This document shows positions 53,873-61,935 of a stretch of DNA of 64,000 nucleotides, in pieces. A program made the translations under genes and the position numbers. This stretch comes from an uncultured Ruminococcus sp. GTDB taxonomy: Bacteria; Bacillota; Clostridia; Oscillospirales; Ruminococcaceae. The notes below the pieces were generated by a model. The model was not told where the DNA came from. It saw only the letters and a list, made by a program, of their open reading frames with translations, and did not search any database. Each line of letters opens with the position of its first letter. Position 1 is the stretch's first letter. The stretch spans positions 1 to 64,000 of the forward strand of contig CADCFQ010000007.1 in NCBI GenBank assembly GCA_902800795.1, written 5' to 3'.

Positions 53873-53930
53873 TATCATCGCCGGAGGCGATACCCTAATT
53901 ATTCATTATTCACTTTTCACTCTTCACTTA
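53873..53930. repeat. Second interspersed repeat family, copy B (ATTCA-rich)
   Basis: TATCATCGCCGGAGGCGATACCC is followed by ATTATTCATTATTCACT-type units, the same arrangement as at 33505-33568. It overlaps the stop codon of the PHP gene at 53924. Confidence 0.6.
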
Positions 53931-54799
53931 GCGGCGTTAGCAGCTGTGTTCTTGCTGGCCTTCTGTGAGTTCTGGTGGATGAGCTTCATAAGCTTGTCCA
54001 GGTTATCTTCATCCGTGGTGCTGCTGCCGATGTGGGTCATCGTGCTGTTATAAAGACCGTGGAAATCCGAGCCGCCGGTGATGATAAGATCATTTTCCCT
54101 GGCAAGGCTCACAAGTTTCTGCTGCTGCTGTTTAGTAGCAGAGTAGTGATAGCACTCGATACCGTCAAGCTTGCCGGCCCCGATCAGCTCATGGAGCAGC
54201 TCAATGTTGTTGAACATATAGGGATGCGCCATAACAGCCACGCCCTTTGAGGAGTGGATAAGGTCGCATACGAAATTAACATCAGGATACTCTCTTGTCA
54301 CCAGGCATTCGCCTCTGGGATAGGAGAAAAGCTTCTCATTGACAGAGCCGTAAAGCTCGGTAGCATAGCCGTAGTTCACAAGCGCTCTCATGATGTGCTG
54401 CTTGTAGATGCTCTTCGAGCCCTTTGTGTATTTAAGAAACGCATCCTGCGGGATGGGGTATCTCTTCATAACCTTCTCGATCATATCCTTTGCACACTGG
54501 GTCCTGATCTGGCAGGATTTAAGGCAAAGTCCCTCCAGCCTGTCAGGCTTCTGGGGAGCATAGCAAAGGATGTGTACCTTGGTATTTCTTTTCTTGTCCC
54601 ATGCCGAAAGCTCGACAGCAGGGATGACTTTTATATCATACCTCTCCGCAAGTATCTGCGAGCGGCTCGAAGAAGACAGAGTATCATGGTCCGTTATCGC
54701 AAGACAGTCAAGCTTCATTCTCTTAGCCTGAGCGATGACCTCTTCGATACCGAACGAACCGTCCGAAAGAGTCGTATGAACATGAAGATCGCCGATCAT
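53924..54799 (-). CDS. PHP-domain phosphoesterase
   Basis: The 291-residue protein has the full set of PHP metal motifs: DLHVHTTLSDG at 3-13, ITDHDTLSSS, PAVELSAWD and GGSDFHG near 250. It resembles the YciV/TrpH group, which hydrolyses 3',5'-nucleoside bisphosphates or short RNA 5' ends. The frame is open from 54880, but GGAGG and the homology point to the ATG at 54799. The tail (TAANAAK) is coded by the junction with the ATTCA-rich repeat. Confidence 0.9.
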   Translation of the reverse strand: MIGDLHVHTTLSDGSFGIEEVIAQAKRMKLDCLAITDHDTLSSSSRSQILAERYDIKVIPAVELSAWDKKRNTKVHILCYAPQKPDRLEGLCLKSCQIRTQCAKDMIEKVMKRYPIPQDAFLKYTKGSKSIYKQHIMRALVNYGYATELYGSVNEKLFSYPRGECLVTREYPDVNFVCDLIHSSKGVAVMAHPYMFNNIELLHELIGAGKLDGIECYHYSATKQQQQKLVSLARENDLIITGGSDFHGLYNSTMTHIGSSTTDEDNLDKLMKLIHQNSQKASKNTAANAAK

Positions 54800-54972
54800 A
54801 ACATTATCCTCCAAACAGTGCGCAATCTCCGGCGCACAAAATCTGACATAAATTATATCACATCCCGGCTCACTTTGCAAGCAAAAACTTACAAATTATC
54901 CCTTTTTTCGACATAAAACGATAATCTTTGTACACTCAAACAAATAAGCGACACTATCTTAGTACAACTTGA

Positions 54973-55950
54973 CTATAGCCCGTTTCCATATTCAGGGAAC
55001 CACTTCTTCACAAACCATGGCTGTGAAGCCGTAAAAGTCCTGCCGTTCAAGTCTTCAAGACAGCCCGGCTCACCCTTGAAGCGGAATGTCAGGCGATATG
55101 AGCAGAGAGCCTGTGTCTTTACATTATACTCACGGTTACGCTTGTTTATTCCGTATTTACCGTCACCCAGCAGGGGATAACCTATATGGGCCATGTGTGC
55201 CCTGATCTGGTGGGTGCGCCCGGTTATCAGCCTGACTTTCAGAAGCGACAGCCCCTCCTGTTTGTTCTCTGATATCACCTCATAGCGTGTTATCATAGTC
55301 TTTCCGTCGGGCAGGGGCTTGTCCGAGACAGTAACTGTCTTGGTCTTTTTGTCCCGCCTTGAAAAGGCCTTGAGCTCGGCTTTCTTCTCCTTGGGTATCC
55401 CTATGCAGACACAGAGATATTCCTTTTCCATCTCCCTGTTTTTTATCTTCTCGTTCATTATCCTTAGTGCTTCGGCGTTCTTGGCGCAGATGACAAGCCC
55501 CTGAGTGTTGCGGTCGATGCGGTTGCACAGAGCAGGTGCAAAGCTGTTTTCCTTGTCAGGGTCAAAGCTGCCACGTTCATAAAGACAGCGCAGCACCCTG
55601 TTTATCAGGGTGTCGGCGCTGCCGCTCTCGTCCTCGTGGACAACAAGGCCGGATGGCTTATCGCAGATGAGGATATTATCGTCCTCAAAGATGATAAAGG
55701 CTTCGGCAGGAGCCGACAAAAAGGTATGGCTGTGGCGGTTCTGGGAGAAGAACTCGTCGTTTATATACAGCTCGAGGATATCGCCTTCGTTGAGCCTTGT
55801 GCTTATCTCGCAGCGCTTGCGGTTGAGCTTTATGCGTTTTAAGCGGATATATTTATACATCAGGCTTTTCGGCAGGTCGGGGACAGCTTTCTGGAGGAAC
55901 TTATCCACACGCTGACCGCTGTCATTTTGATTTATAACAAACTGTTTCAT
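54973..55950 (-). CDS. RluA-family pseudouridine synthase
   Basis: The 325-residue protein has an N-terminal S4 domain (about 12-65), 'ILICDKPSGLVVHEDE', the catalytic RIDRNTQGLVI with Asp146 and 'LITGRTHQIRAHMAHIGYP'. It resembles RluC/YlyB-type large-subunit rRNA enzymes. The likely start is the ATG at 55950. It is distinct from the rluD gene at 47364. Confidence 0.92.
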   Translation of the reverse strand: MKQFVINQNDSGQRVDKFLQKAVPDLPKSLMYKYIRLKRIKLNRKRCEISTRLNEGDILELYINDEFFSQNRHSHTFLSAPAEAFIIFEDDNILICDKPSGLVVHEDESGSADTLINRVLRCLYERGSFDPDKENSFAPALCNRIDRNTQGLVICAKNAEALRIMNEKIKNREMEKEYLCVCIGIPKEKKAELKAFSRRDKKTKTVTVSDKPLPDGKTMITRYEVISENKQEGLSLLKVRLITGRTHQIRAHMAHIGYPLLGDGKYGINKRNREYNVKTQALCSYRLTFRFKGEPGCLEDLNGRTFTASQPWFVKKWFPEYGNGL

Positions 55951-56020
55951 AACATCACCAAGACTATTATACACGAAACCGACCACAAATACAATCCCTT
56001 TTTTTTAACATAACAAAGCT

Positions 56021-56098
56021 ATAAAAATCCGCCAGGGAGTTAAAAGTTTAGGTCGAGCCTTTTCAAAGGCTCGCAGGGATCCAAGGGGCGGCGCCCCC
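56021..56098 (+). repeat. Intergenic hairpin-rich repeat, block 10 (cut off)
   Basis: The sequence runs from the CAAAGCTATAAAAATCCGCC unit through GGTCGAGCC...GGCTCG to GGGGCGGCGCCCC and then stops. In the other blocks it continues with GGTCGCCCTCCGCAGAGGG. The cut marks the left end of the mobile element. Confidence 0.75.
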
Positions 56099-56147
56099 GA
56101 CACATCCGTTAAGGAACATATCCTATTAATTCAATCAATTCTATTGT

Positions 56148-56166
56148 CCCCGCTGAAAAAGCGGGG
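56148..56166 (-). terminator. Hairpin after the serine recombinase gene
   Basis: CCCCGCT-GAAAA-AGCGGGG lies 9 bp after the minus-strand stop. The T run that would make a clear terminator is missing, so it may also be part of the element end. Confidence 0.45.
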
Positions 56167-56174
56167 ATATTCTT

Positions 56175-57803
56175 TTATTCTTCAAGTCCGCCGATATTGA
56201 TTTTGCCGATTCCCTTGAACACAAACTCGATCTTCTGAGAAATCTTGCCCTCGGCTTTCACCTTTTCATGAACGAATATTTTCTCGATGAAAAGATTAAC
56301 TACCTCGGTGCTAAGTTTCGAAATATCTGTATGCTTTTTTGCAAGACCAATAAAATTGTCCGTTCCCGAGGCTTTTTCCTGAATGGCAGATATTTCGGTT
56401 TCAAGCTTTGCGATCTCGGCTTCAAGGGTCTTTCTCTCGGCGGAGTAATCGGCGTTCAGATCCTTGAAATCATCATCGCTGATCTTGCCGTTCACGTTGT
56501 CCTCATAGAGCTTTTTGACGATCCTGCGCACCTCGGATAAACGTATTTGCGCTTTCGTAAGCTTCTTTTTGCCATCGGAGACTTCTTTTTTCAGCTCTTT
56601 TTCCGATGCGTCCGTTACCAGCTTTCTGAACTCTTCCTCATAGTTGACCGCAAGACTTGTCACAAGCCTCAGCGCAACAAGCGTCTGCTCGCAAAGTATA
56701 TCTTCTCTGATGCTGTGGATGGTGCAGGGTCTGCCCTTTTTGCTTCTGTAGCTCGAGCAGAGAAAATAGTGGTGCTCGGTCTTCTTGCCGGATCCGCTCT
56801 TGAGTGTCAGCTTTGCGCCGCAGTCGGCACAGTACGCAAGTCCTGAAAAAATGCTTCTGTAGCCCGACTTCGTTACTCTCTTTCTGTTCGACCTTATCTG
56901 CGAAACTATCTCCCAGGTCTCCTGGTCGATTATCGCTTCGTGGGTGTCCGGCGTTATGATCTGCTTGTCTTCGGAGTTTTTCAGTCTTTTTTTCACCTTG
57001 TAAGACAGTACCTCTGTTTTGAGCGCTTGCGTATACCCAATGTATACGGAGTTGCCGAGAATATCAGCGATAGTCCTGACCGCCCAGGTGTAAGGATACT
57101 CTTCGCTGAAAGCGGCTATCTTTTTGCCGTGCTTCAGGAAATAGTAATAGCTCGGCGTGGGGATCTTTCTCTGCTTTAATTCTTCCGCAATCTCCGATAT
57201 CTTCTTGCCCTGAGCACACAGATCAAAGATCATCATTACCACGGGAGCAGTTTCGGGATCGGGAACAAGATGCTTTGCCGGAGCGGCAGGGTCTTTCATG
57301 TATCCGTATGGTGCCTTCGTTCCTACCCACTCGCCTCTTTCGGCTTTGGCCTTGTAGCTTGCCCTCACCTTCTGGCTTGTCTGACGCACCCAGAACTCGT
57401 TGATGATGTTGTAAAACGGTGCGATCGCAAGCGCATTTGAGTTAGGATCCGCTGTGTCATAACCGTCGTTTACTGCGATAAATCTGACTCCCATGCTTGG
57501 AAGCTTAGTCTCGGTCAGCATGCCGACCTGAACGTGGTCTCTGCCGATCCTGCTGAGATCCTTAGTGATCACCGTACCGACTTTCCCCGATTCGATGTCT
57601 TCCATCATCTGATTAAAACTGGGTCTGTCAAAACTAACGCCCGAAACGCCGTCATCAACATAGAACTTTGTGTTTTCAAAGCCGTTTTCCTCTGCATATT
57701 TTTGTAGGATGTGTTTTTGATTCTCTATACTGTTGCTCTCGCCCGAGTTGAAATCCTCCTTTGAGAGACGACTGTACAGAGCAGTTAATTTTCCGTCTGA
57801 CAT
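56175..57803 (-). CDS. Large serine recombinase, TnpX/TndX family
   Basis: The enzyme excises and integrates the element. The 542-residue protein has the resolvase domain with the catalytic Ser14 in YSRLS, DDGVSGVSFDRPSF and the DLSRIGRDHVQVG helix, a recombinase domain (about 165-300), a zinc ribbon (CADCGAKL, then C in FLCSSY and RPCTIH), a coiled coil (about 395-480) and a DUF4368-like C-terminus (FVHEKVKAEGKISQKIEFVF). AAAGGAAGG precedes the ATG. The gene lies 75 bp from the cut host repeat, as expected for an element end. Confidence 0.93.
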   Translation of the reverse strand: MSDGKLTALYSRLSKEDFNSGESNSIENQKHILQKYAEENGFENTKFYVDDGVSGVSFDRPSFNQMMEDIESGKVGTVITKDLSRIGRDHVQVGMLTETKLPSMGVRFIAVNDGYDTADPNSNALAIAPFYNIINEFWVRQTSQKVRASYKAKAERGEWVGTKAPYGYMKDPAAPAKHLVPDPETAPVVMMIFDLCAQGKKISEIAEELKQRKIPTPSYYYFLKHGKKIAAFSEEYPYTWAVRTIADILGNSVYIGYTQALKTEVLSYKVKKRLKNSEDKQIITPDTHEAIIDQETWEIVSQIRSNRKRVTKSGYRSIFSGLAYCADCGAKLTLKSGSGKKTEHHYFLCSSYRSKKGRPCTIHSIREDILCEQTLVALRLVTSLAVNYEEEFRKLVTDASEKELKKEVSDGKKKLTKAQIRLSEVRRIVKKLYEDNVNGKISDDDFKDLNADYSAERKTLEAEIAKLETEISAIQEKASGTDNFIGLAKKHTDISKLSTEVVNLFIEKIFVHEKVKAEGKISQKIEFVFKGIGKINIGGLEE

Positions 57804-57879
57804 ATTATCCTTCCTTTCTTAAGGATATGCCAAACCGACCGATGCCGAAACAGCGCCGGTCGGGTGGCACTGTCCCGGT

Positions 57880-58071
57880 TTAATTTTTGAGTTGTCTGCG
57901 AATATCGTTTTCGATCAAAGCTTTAAGCTTCTTTAAAATATCCCTTTGTCCGTTGCCTTCGGCAGAAAACACAAGCGTCACGCAGTATTCAACGCCGTTT
58001 TTTGTGTTATTATAGGTGATCTTCTGCTTTCCGTCAGTGATCTCGGACCTGAGATCATGTATAGTCTTCAT
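57880..58071 (-). CDS. TnpW-like small transposon protein
   Basis: The 63-residue protein resembles TnpW of Tn4451-type elements: a KQKITYNNTKNGVEYCVTLV beta segment followed by a helical end (ILKKLKALIENDIRRQL). Its function in the family is unknown. GAGGG precedes the ATG at 58071. It lies 76 bp upstream of the recombinase in the same direction. Confidence 0.65.
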   Translation of the reverse strand: MKTIHDLRSEITDGKQKITYNNTKNGVEYCVTLVFSAEGNGQRDILKKLKALIENDIRRQLKN

Positions 58072-58271
58072 AGACTACACCCTCTTTGAATCGCTGTGTT
58101 ATTACAGTGTTAAAGGAGCTATGTTGTGTAATTGCTGTTTTTTAGTCTATGATATTTATGTTGTCTCCTTTATGTGTGTTATTGCTTTGGTAAAGATTTT
58201 TCGATATTCTCGGCGACTGATCCGCCTCGGACGAATATCAATATATCACGGTTTGTGAAAAACCGCAATAG

Positions 58272-59132
58272 TTAATATAAGTAATGGTCGACCACGACGC
58301 ACTCTCTGTTATGCCCGAGCATAACTGAAACAGCGTGCAGAGCTGCCTTGTCGTATACCTGCCCCGCCTTGTCTTTACGGCAGATGTATTTTTCATTATC
58401 AGGTATCGTGGATATGTCTCTCGCTATTTTCATATACTGAGCCTTTGCATACTCTGCTCTGTACTTATGACAAGGAAATCTTACTGGTATATCTTCTTTA
58501 TTAAATATCTTTTCTTTATCATCTTTGATTTTTCCTGCTGCATCAAGTACAGCTTTCTCGTATTCTTTTCTCACGGGGATGTTACGTGACTTGCCGCCTT
58601 TACCTTGTCTGACATGGACATAAAGTGTATTGCCCTGATAAAAAACGTCCGCTTTTGTCAGAGCCTTAAGCTCGTGTATTCTCACACCTGAGCCTTTGCA
58701 AAAATCAACTGTCTCCATATATTTTTCCTCCTTGAATCCTTTTACTTCGCCTCTTGATCTCTTTACTTTTGCTCTTTCTCTCTTTGGCAGCTTGACTCCG
58801 AAATCTGTTGACTTGCAGCCATAGAGCTTTGCGAGCGCAGCTGCGTCGAGCGCAACCGTCCACGCAGATAAGCCTTCGCCTATCCTAAGATTAAGATACA
58901 TACCGACGTAAGGTTTCATGTCTTTGATGTCCTTGATACCAAATATCGACTTGACCCACTTGCCAAAAGCAACGGCGTGCTTGACATAGTTTTTGTACGT
59001 AGTCCATGAGTGTATCTTTTCAGACACTCCGTCCTCACTTTGAAGCTTTGCCTGATGATGAGACTTTCCGATCGCAAGCTTTTTCATAAGCTCGCCTTGA
59101 ACCTGATATTTAATGCTTTTGGGTTTACTCAT
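58272..59132 (-). CDS. Tyrosine-recombinase-like protein
   Basis: The 286-residue protein has an N-terminal core-binding-like domain (about 40-105) and a catalytic domain with the expected residues: Arg in GSGVRIHELKAL, a Lys in 'VRQGKGGKSRNIPV', His and Arg in the FPCHKYRAEYA box, and LGHNRECVVVDHYLY with the candidate nucleophile Tyr at the end. AAAGGAGAG places the start at 59132 rather than 59171. It is a second recombinase of a different chemistry inside the element. It may act in DNA inversion, dimer resolution or be a remnant of another element. Confidence 0.75.
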   Translation of the reverse strand: MSKPKSIKYQVQGELMKKLAIGKSHHQAKLQSEDGVSEKIHSWTTYKNYVKHAVAFGKWVKSIFGIKDIKDMKPYVGMYLNLRIGEGLSAWTVALDAAALAKLYGCKSTDFGVKLPKRERAKVKRSRGEVKGFKEEKYMETVDFCKGSGVRIHELKALTKADVFYQGNTLYVHVRQGKGGKSRNIPVRKEYEKAVLDAAGKIKDDKEKIFNKEDIPVRFPCHKYRAEYAKAQYMKIARDISTIPDNEKYICRKDKAGQVYDKAALHAVSVMLGHNRECVVVDHYLY

Positions 59133-59154
59133 AATAAACTCTCCTTTCGTATTC

Positions 59155-59166
59155 TCGGTAAACCGA
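59155..59166. promoter_or_regulatory. Short palindrome TCGGT-AA-ACCGA before the tyrosine recombinase gene
   Basis: A perfect 5-bp inverted repeat upstream of the start. It contains the GGTAAAC sequence that also forms the ends of the larger inverted repeat at 59275-59317. Confidence 0.45.
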
Positions 59167-59274
59167 TTCACGCTAAGTGCGCCTCTCTGACGCTAAAGGG
59201 CGTTCGTGCCCCAACCGTGCGAAATGCAAAAATATTTACAGTGAGGGTCTGTTTCTTTTTTGCATTTTTGGCTG

Positions 59275-59317
59275 CATAGCAGTTTACCTAGCATAAATGC
59301 ATCGGTAAACTGCTATG
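59275..59317. repeat. Perfect 14-bp inverted repeat with nested inner palindrome
   Basis: CATAGCAGTTTACC (59275-59288) and GGTAAACTGCTATG (59304-59317) flank a 15-bp spacer that itself contains GCAT-AA-ATGC. There is no T run, so a terminator is unlikely. It lies upstream of the tyrosine recombinase gene and could be its recombination or regulatory site, or an origin-like element. The rest of 59133-59634 holds a second loose inverted repeat (ATGCAAAAA/TTTTTTGCAT, 59224-59266) and AT-rich sequence, no gene. Confidence 0.65.
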
Positions 59318-59634
59318 GGCGGCGGAGATATTAAACGAGCCTTTTCGTTTTGCTCTCCGCCTGATCATCTGCTGTTATCAATCAAAAACTCCATTGAGAC
59401 AATAACTCCGTTGCAGATGACCTAATAATTTTGTAAGCTCCATTTGTCACTATCAATCTCTGTCAGTATTATAGTTAAAAACTTATACAGATAAAAATAA
59501 GAATGAAGAAAAAAGAGAAGGTTTTAAAGAGTAGATCTATATATATACGCAAGATGTCAGTCTTATTCTATATATTGTGGTTTATGTCGAAATTTGTTCA
59601 TTAAAAATTTACAATTAGAAAATGTCTTCTTGAC

Positions 59635-59668
59635 GAAAAACGCCTCGGAATTATTCATTCCGAGGCGA
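59635..59668 (-). terminator. Terminator of the 253-residue unknown gene
   Basis: CGCCTCGGAAT-N5-ATTCCGAGGCG is a perfect 11-bp stem, followed on the minus strand by TTTTT. Confidence 0.88.
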
Positions 59669-59689
59669 AACAGAATAGCTCACCGATCA

Positions 59690-60451
59690 TTATTCATCAT
59701 CTTCTTCAAAAATACAGGTATCATCAAGCTTGTATCTTTCAATTATTCTATCTTCATCGTCATCTATCTCAATTCTGCACTTTCCCGCAGGCATAGCGAG
59801 TATACCATTCGTGATGATCGTCCCGGCATTGAATCCTCTCCTATACGCACACCTTGCAGCCTTATCGATCAGATCATTATATCGATCTATCAGCGCATCG
59901 ATAAAGTCTTCTTGGTCGGGTAAGTTGCATTCTTTGAGCTCACGCATCATATCGGCAAGCGTTCCTCTTTTAATGACGCATTGCAGCGACTCTATAGTGC
60001 AGTCTTTCGGGGCATACTCGTTCATATTGAAATAAATGTCGGTGATATTTGAGATCTCCGCCGGTTTATCATTGTACACCGGCAGGTAAGCGAGGTCTGT
60101 AACTATCTTCTCAAAATCAGCCTCGGTGTATCTGAGGTCTATGAACTCATCTCCGGTCTCCTTTAAGCAAACCCCCGGAACGTGTTTCAGGATACAGTAG
60201 TTGAGCATAAATTTCTGAAACTCGCAATCGCTGATATGAGGAAAGAAAGTGCATTTGTCATCAGTAAACTCAATATTGTCAACGGTTGTGAGAGCTAAGC
60301 GCCCGTGCTTGATAGAAGCTTTAATATACTTGTTCTTATCTAAAAGCTTTCTGTAATCTCCGGCAAGCTTCATGTCATCTTTGCCGTCGAAATAGATGAG
60401 TATCGTGTTGTCTTCAATGTTTTCTGTGTTTATTTTGTTATATTCACTCAT
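59690..60451 (-). CDS. Acidic protein of unknown function in the mobile element
   Basis: The 253-residue protein is acidic and soluble, with alternating beta and helical segments, 'LIYFDGKDDMKLAGDYRKLL' at the start, a helical region near 160-205 (RGTLADMMRELKECNLPDQE) and an acidic tail EEDDE. No family is recognised. AAGGAG precedes the ATG. It is transcribed away from the XRE genes and may be controlled by the same operator-rich region (60600-60710). Confidence 0.7.
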   Translation of the reverse strand: MSEYNKINTENIEDNTILIYFDGKDDMKLAGDYRKLLDKNKYIKASIKHGRLALTTVDNIEFTDDKCTFFPHISDCEFQKFMLNYCILKHVPGVCLKETGDEFIDLRYTEADFEKIVTDLAYLPVYNDKPAEISNITDIYFNMNEYAPKDCTIESLQCVIKRGTLADMMRELKECNLPDQEDFIDALIDRYNDLIDKAARCAYRRGFNAGTIITNGILAMPAGKCRIEIDDDEDRIIERYKLDDTCIFEEDDE

Positions 60452-60543
60452 TGTCTTTTTCTCCTTGTCTTTCTATGTTTGTTGTGGGTGTTGTTTTTGG
60501 TTTGCGTTTTTATTGCATCGGCATCTGCCCTCCTCTCTCTTTA

Positions 60544-60572
60544 TTGACACTCGTTTTGTGATGTGGTATAAT
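60544..60572 (+). promoter_or_regulatory. Perfect consensus promoter before the XRE genes
   Basis: TTGACA (60544-60549) and TATAAT (60567-60572) are separated by 17 bp. The promoter is 158 bp before the small XRE gene, with three operator-like palindromes in the leader. Confidence 0.8.
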
Positions 60573-60616
60573 GGTTTTGTGAAGTTGAGTGGTTGTTCTT
60601 CACTACAGATATTATA

Positions 60617-60707
60617 CACTATAATTCGTGCAAAGTCTAGCGTAATAATACACGAAATATCGTGCTAATTACACTTAGCGTTTGTTAATAATACACTAAT
60701 AATAGTG
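60617..60707. promoter_or_regulatory. Array of three related operators CACNA-N4-TNGTG
   Basis: CACTA-TAAT-TCGTG (60617-60630), CACGA-AATA-TCGTG (60651-60664, perfect) and CACTA-ATAA-TAGTG (60694-60707, perfect) share 5-4-5 spacing. They lie between the consensus promoter and the XRE gene, the usual position for autoregulation by a Cro/CI-type protein. Confidence 0.7.
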
Positions 60708-60729
60708 CTTTAGCAAGGCGGCGATACAT

Positions 60730-60939
60730 ATGATCATATTTAGAATCGATATACTGAAAGCCTTAAAAGAAAAAGGCTACAACACTACATATCTTAGAAA
60801 AAATAAGATCCTTTCAGAGTCAACTATCCAAAAGATAAGAAGTAAGGATACTTCGCTGACCTTGAAGAATCTTGATGTCATATGTGAAATGCTCGATATG
60901 CAGCCGGGAGATGTTGTTGAGCGTATAGAAAAAGAATAG
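60730..60939 (+). CDS. Small XRE-family (Cro/CI-type) regulator
   Basis: The 69-residue protein is a single helix-turn-helix domain: 'DILKALKEKGYNTTYLRK', then ILSESTIQKIRSKDTSLTLKN and LDVICEMLDMQPGDVVERIE. This is the common minimal HTH_26 type that controls mobile elements. Upstream lies a strong promoter with three operator-like repeats. The ribosome binding site (AAGGCGG) is moderate. Confidence 0.88.
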   Translation: MIIFRIDILKALKEKGYNTTYLRKNKILSESTIQKIRSKDTSLTLKNLDVICEMLDMQPGDVVERIEKE

Positions 60940-60988
60940 CGGAACAGAAAACATACTTTGTATTCTATTACAAAGGAGGATGCTTATC

Positions 60989-61507
60989 GTGGGAAGAACA
61001 TCAAAGAAAAAGGACAAAAATATATATCATATCCGGCGTGAGGAGCTTGGGCTTTCAAGAGAAAAAGCAAGTGAAATACTTGCAGTTATCCCGCCCGAAC
61101 GAATAGAAAAGATAGAAAATGAAAAAGTTTATCCCCATCCGGATGAAGTGCTTGCTATGGCAGAAGGATATAAGAAACCTGAGCTTTTCAATTATTATTG
61201 TTCTAATGAGTGTCCTATCGGAAAACAATATGTACCGGAAGTACATATAAAGGATCTTTCTAAAATAGTTCTTGAAATGCTGGCCTCATTGAATGCTATT
61301 GATAAAAAGAAAGAACGGCTTATCGAAATAACAGCTGACGGAGTAATAGATAATGATGAGGTCAAAGATTTCGTAAGAATCCAAAATGAGTTAGAAAAGA
61401 TCTCGATAACAGTTGAGACATTACAGCTTTGGGCTGAACAGATGATCGCTGATAAAAAGATAAATATAGAAACGTATAAACAATATAAGGATAAAAACGA
61501 TAAATGA
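60989..61507 (+). CDS. XRE-like helix-turn-helix protein with helical C-terminus
   Basis: The 172-residue protein has an N-terminal HTH (IRREELGLSREKASEILAVI to 'ERIEKIENEKVYPHPDEVLA'), a short segment with two Cys (YYCSNECPIGK) and a long helical C-terminal part (about 85-165). AAAGGAGG fits a GTG start at 60989 better than the ATG at 60980, which touches the site. It is cotranscribed with the small XRE gene and followed by a terminator. Confidence 0.82.
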   Translation: MGRTSKKKDKNIYHIRREELGLSREKASEILAVIPPERIEKIENEKVYPHPDEVLAMAEGYKKPELFNYYCSNECPIGKQYVPEVHIKDLSKIVLEMLASLNAIDKKKERLIEITADGVIDNDEVKDFVRIQNELEKISITVETLQLWAEQMIADKKINIETYKQYKDKNDK

Positions 61508-61512
61508 TTTTG

Positions 61513-61548
61513 AGAGCATCATGGCGTATACCATGGTGCTCCTTTTTT
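61513..61548 (+). terminator. Terminator after the XRE pair
   Basis: GAGCATCATGG-N6-CCATGGTGCTC hairpin followed by CTTTTTT. Confidence 0.85.
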
Positions 61549-61593
61549 GCTGAAATAGTAGAAATAGGACCGCCTATTTTGCCAAAGTATTCA

Positions 61594-61622
61594 TTTATTG
61601 CTTTAGAATAATATGGTATAAT
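61594..61622 (+). promoter_or_regulatory. Probable promoter of the right-edge operon
   Basis: A perfect TATAAT (61617-61622) has only a weak -35 (TTTATT, 61594-61599) at 17 bp. It lies 30 bp before the 54-codon gene. Confidence 0.55.
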
Positions 61623-61651
61623 GCTTATAAAGAAAAATAGGAGGTTTCCCT

Positions 61652-61816
61652 ATGAACACTAAGAACAGGATCGCAGCAATACGGTTAATGCAAAAGCTGG
61701 AGCAGAACACCGAGTATGCAGAAAAGCTCGGTGTGAGCTGCGGCACGAAAAAACAAGAATCAAAGTCTTGTACAAGAAAGGAGGATGTAAATGGCTGTAA
61801 GAAGGACTCGAAGTGA
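61652..61816 (+). CDS. Small protein of unknown function (54 residues)
   Basis: The ATG follows ATAGGAGG at good spacing. The 54 residues start MNTKNRIAAIRLMQKLEQN, are amphipathic-helical in the first half, and then Lys- and Cys-rich (three Cys). A second good ribosome binding site (AAAGGAGG) near its end precedes a 10-codon frame starting MAVRRTRSEK at 61791, possibly a leader peptide. The gene is first in the right-edge unit. The family is not known to me. Confidence 0.55.
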   Translation: MNTKNRIAAIRLMQKLEQNTEYAEKLGVSCGTKKQESKSCTRKEDVNGCKKDSK

Positions 61817-61935
61817 AAAGTAGCAGATGTATTTAATAAGACACAAAGACATAAGGGTTATCCAATAACATTGAAGACATCAATCGAAATAGAAGAATAA
61901 TAAGTATGTTTCATAATAGAAAGGATGAGTTTTTT

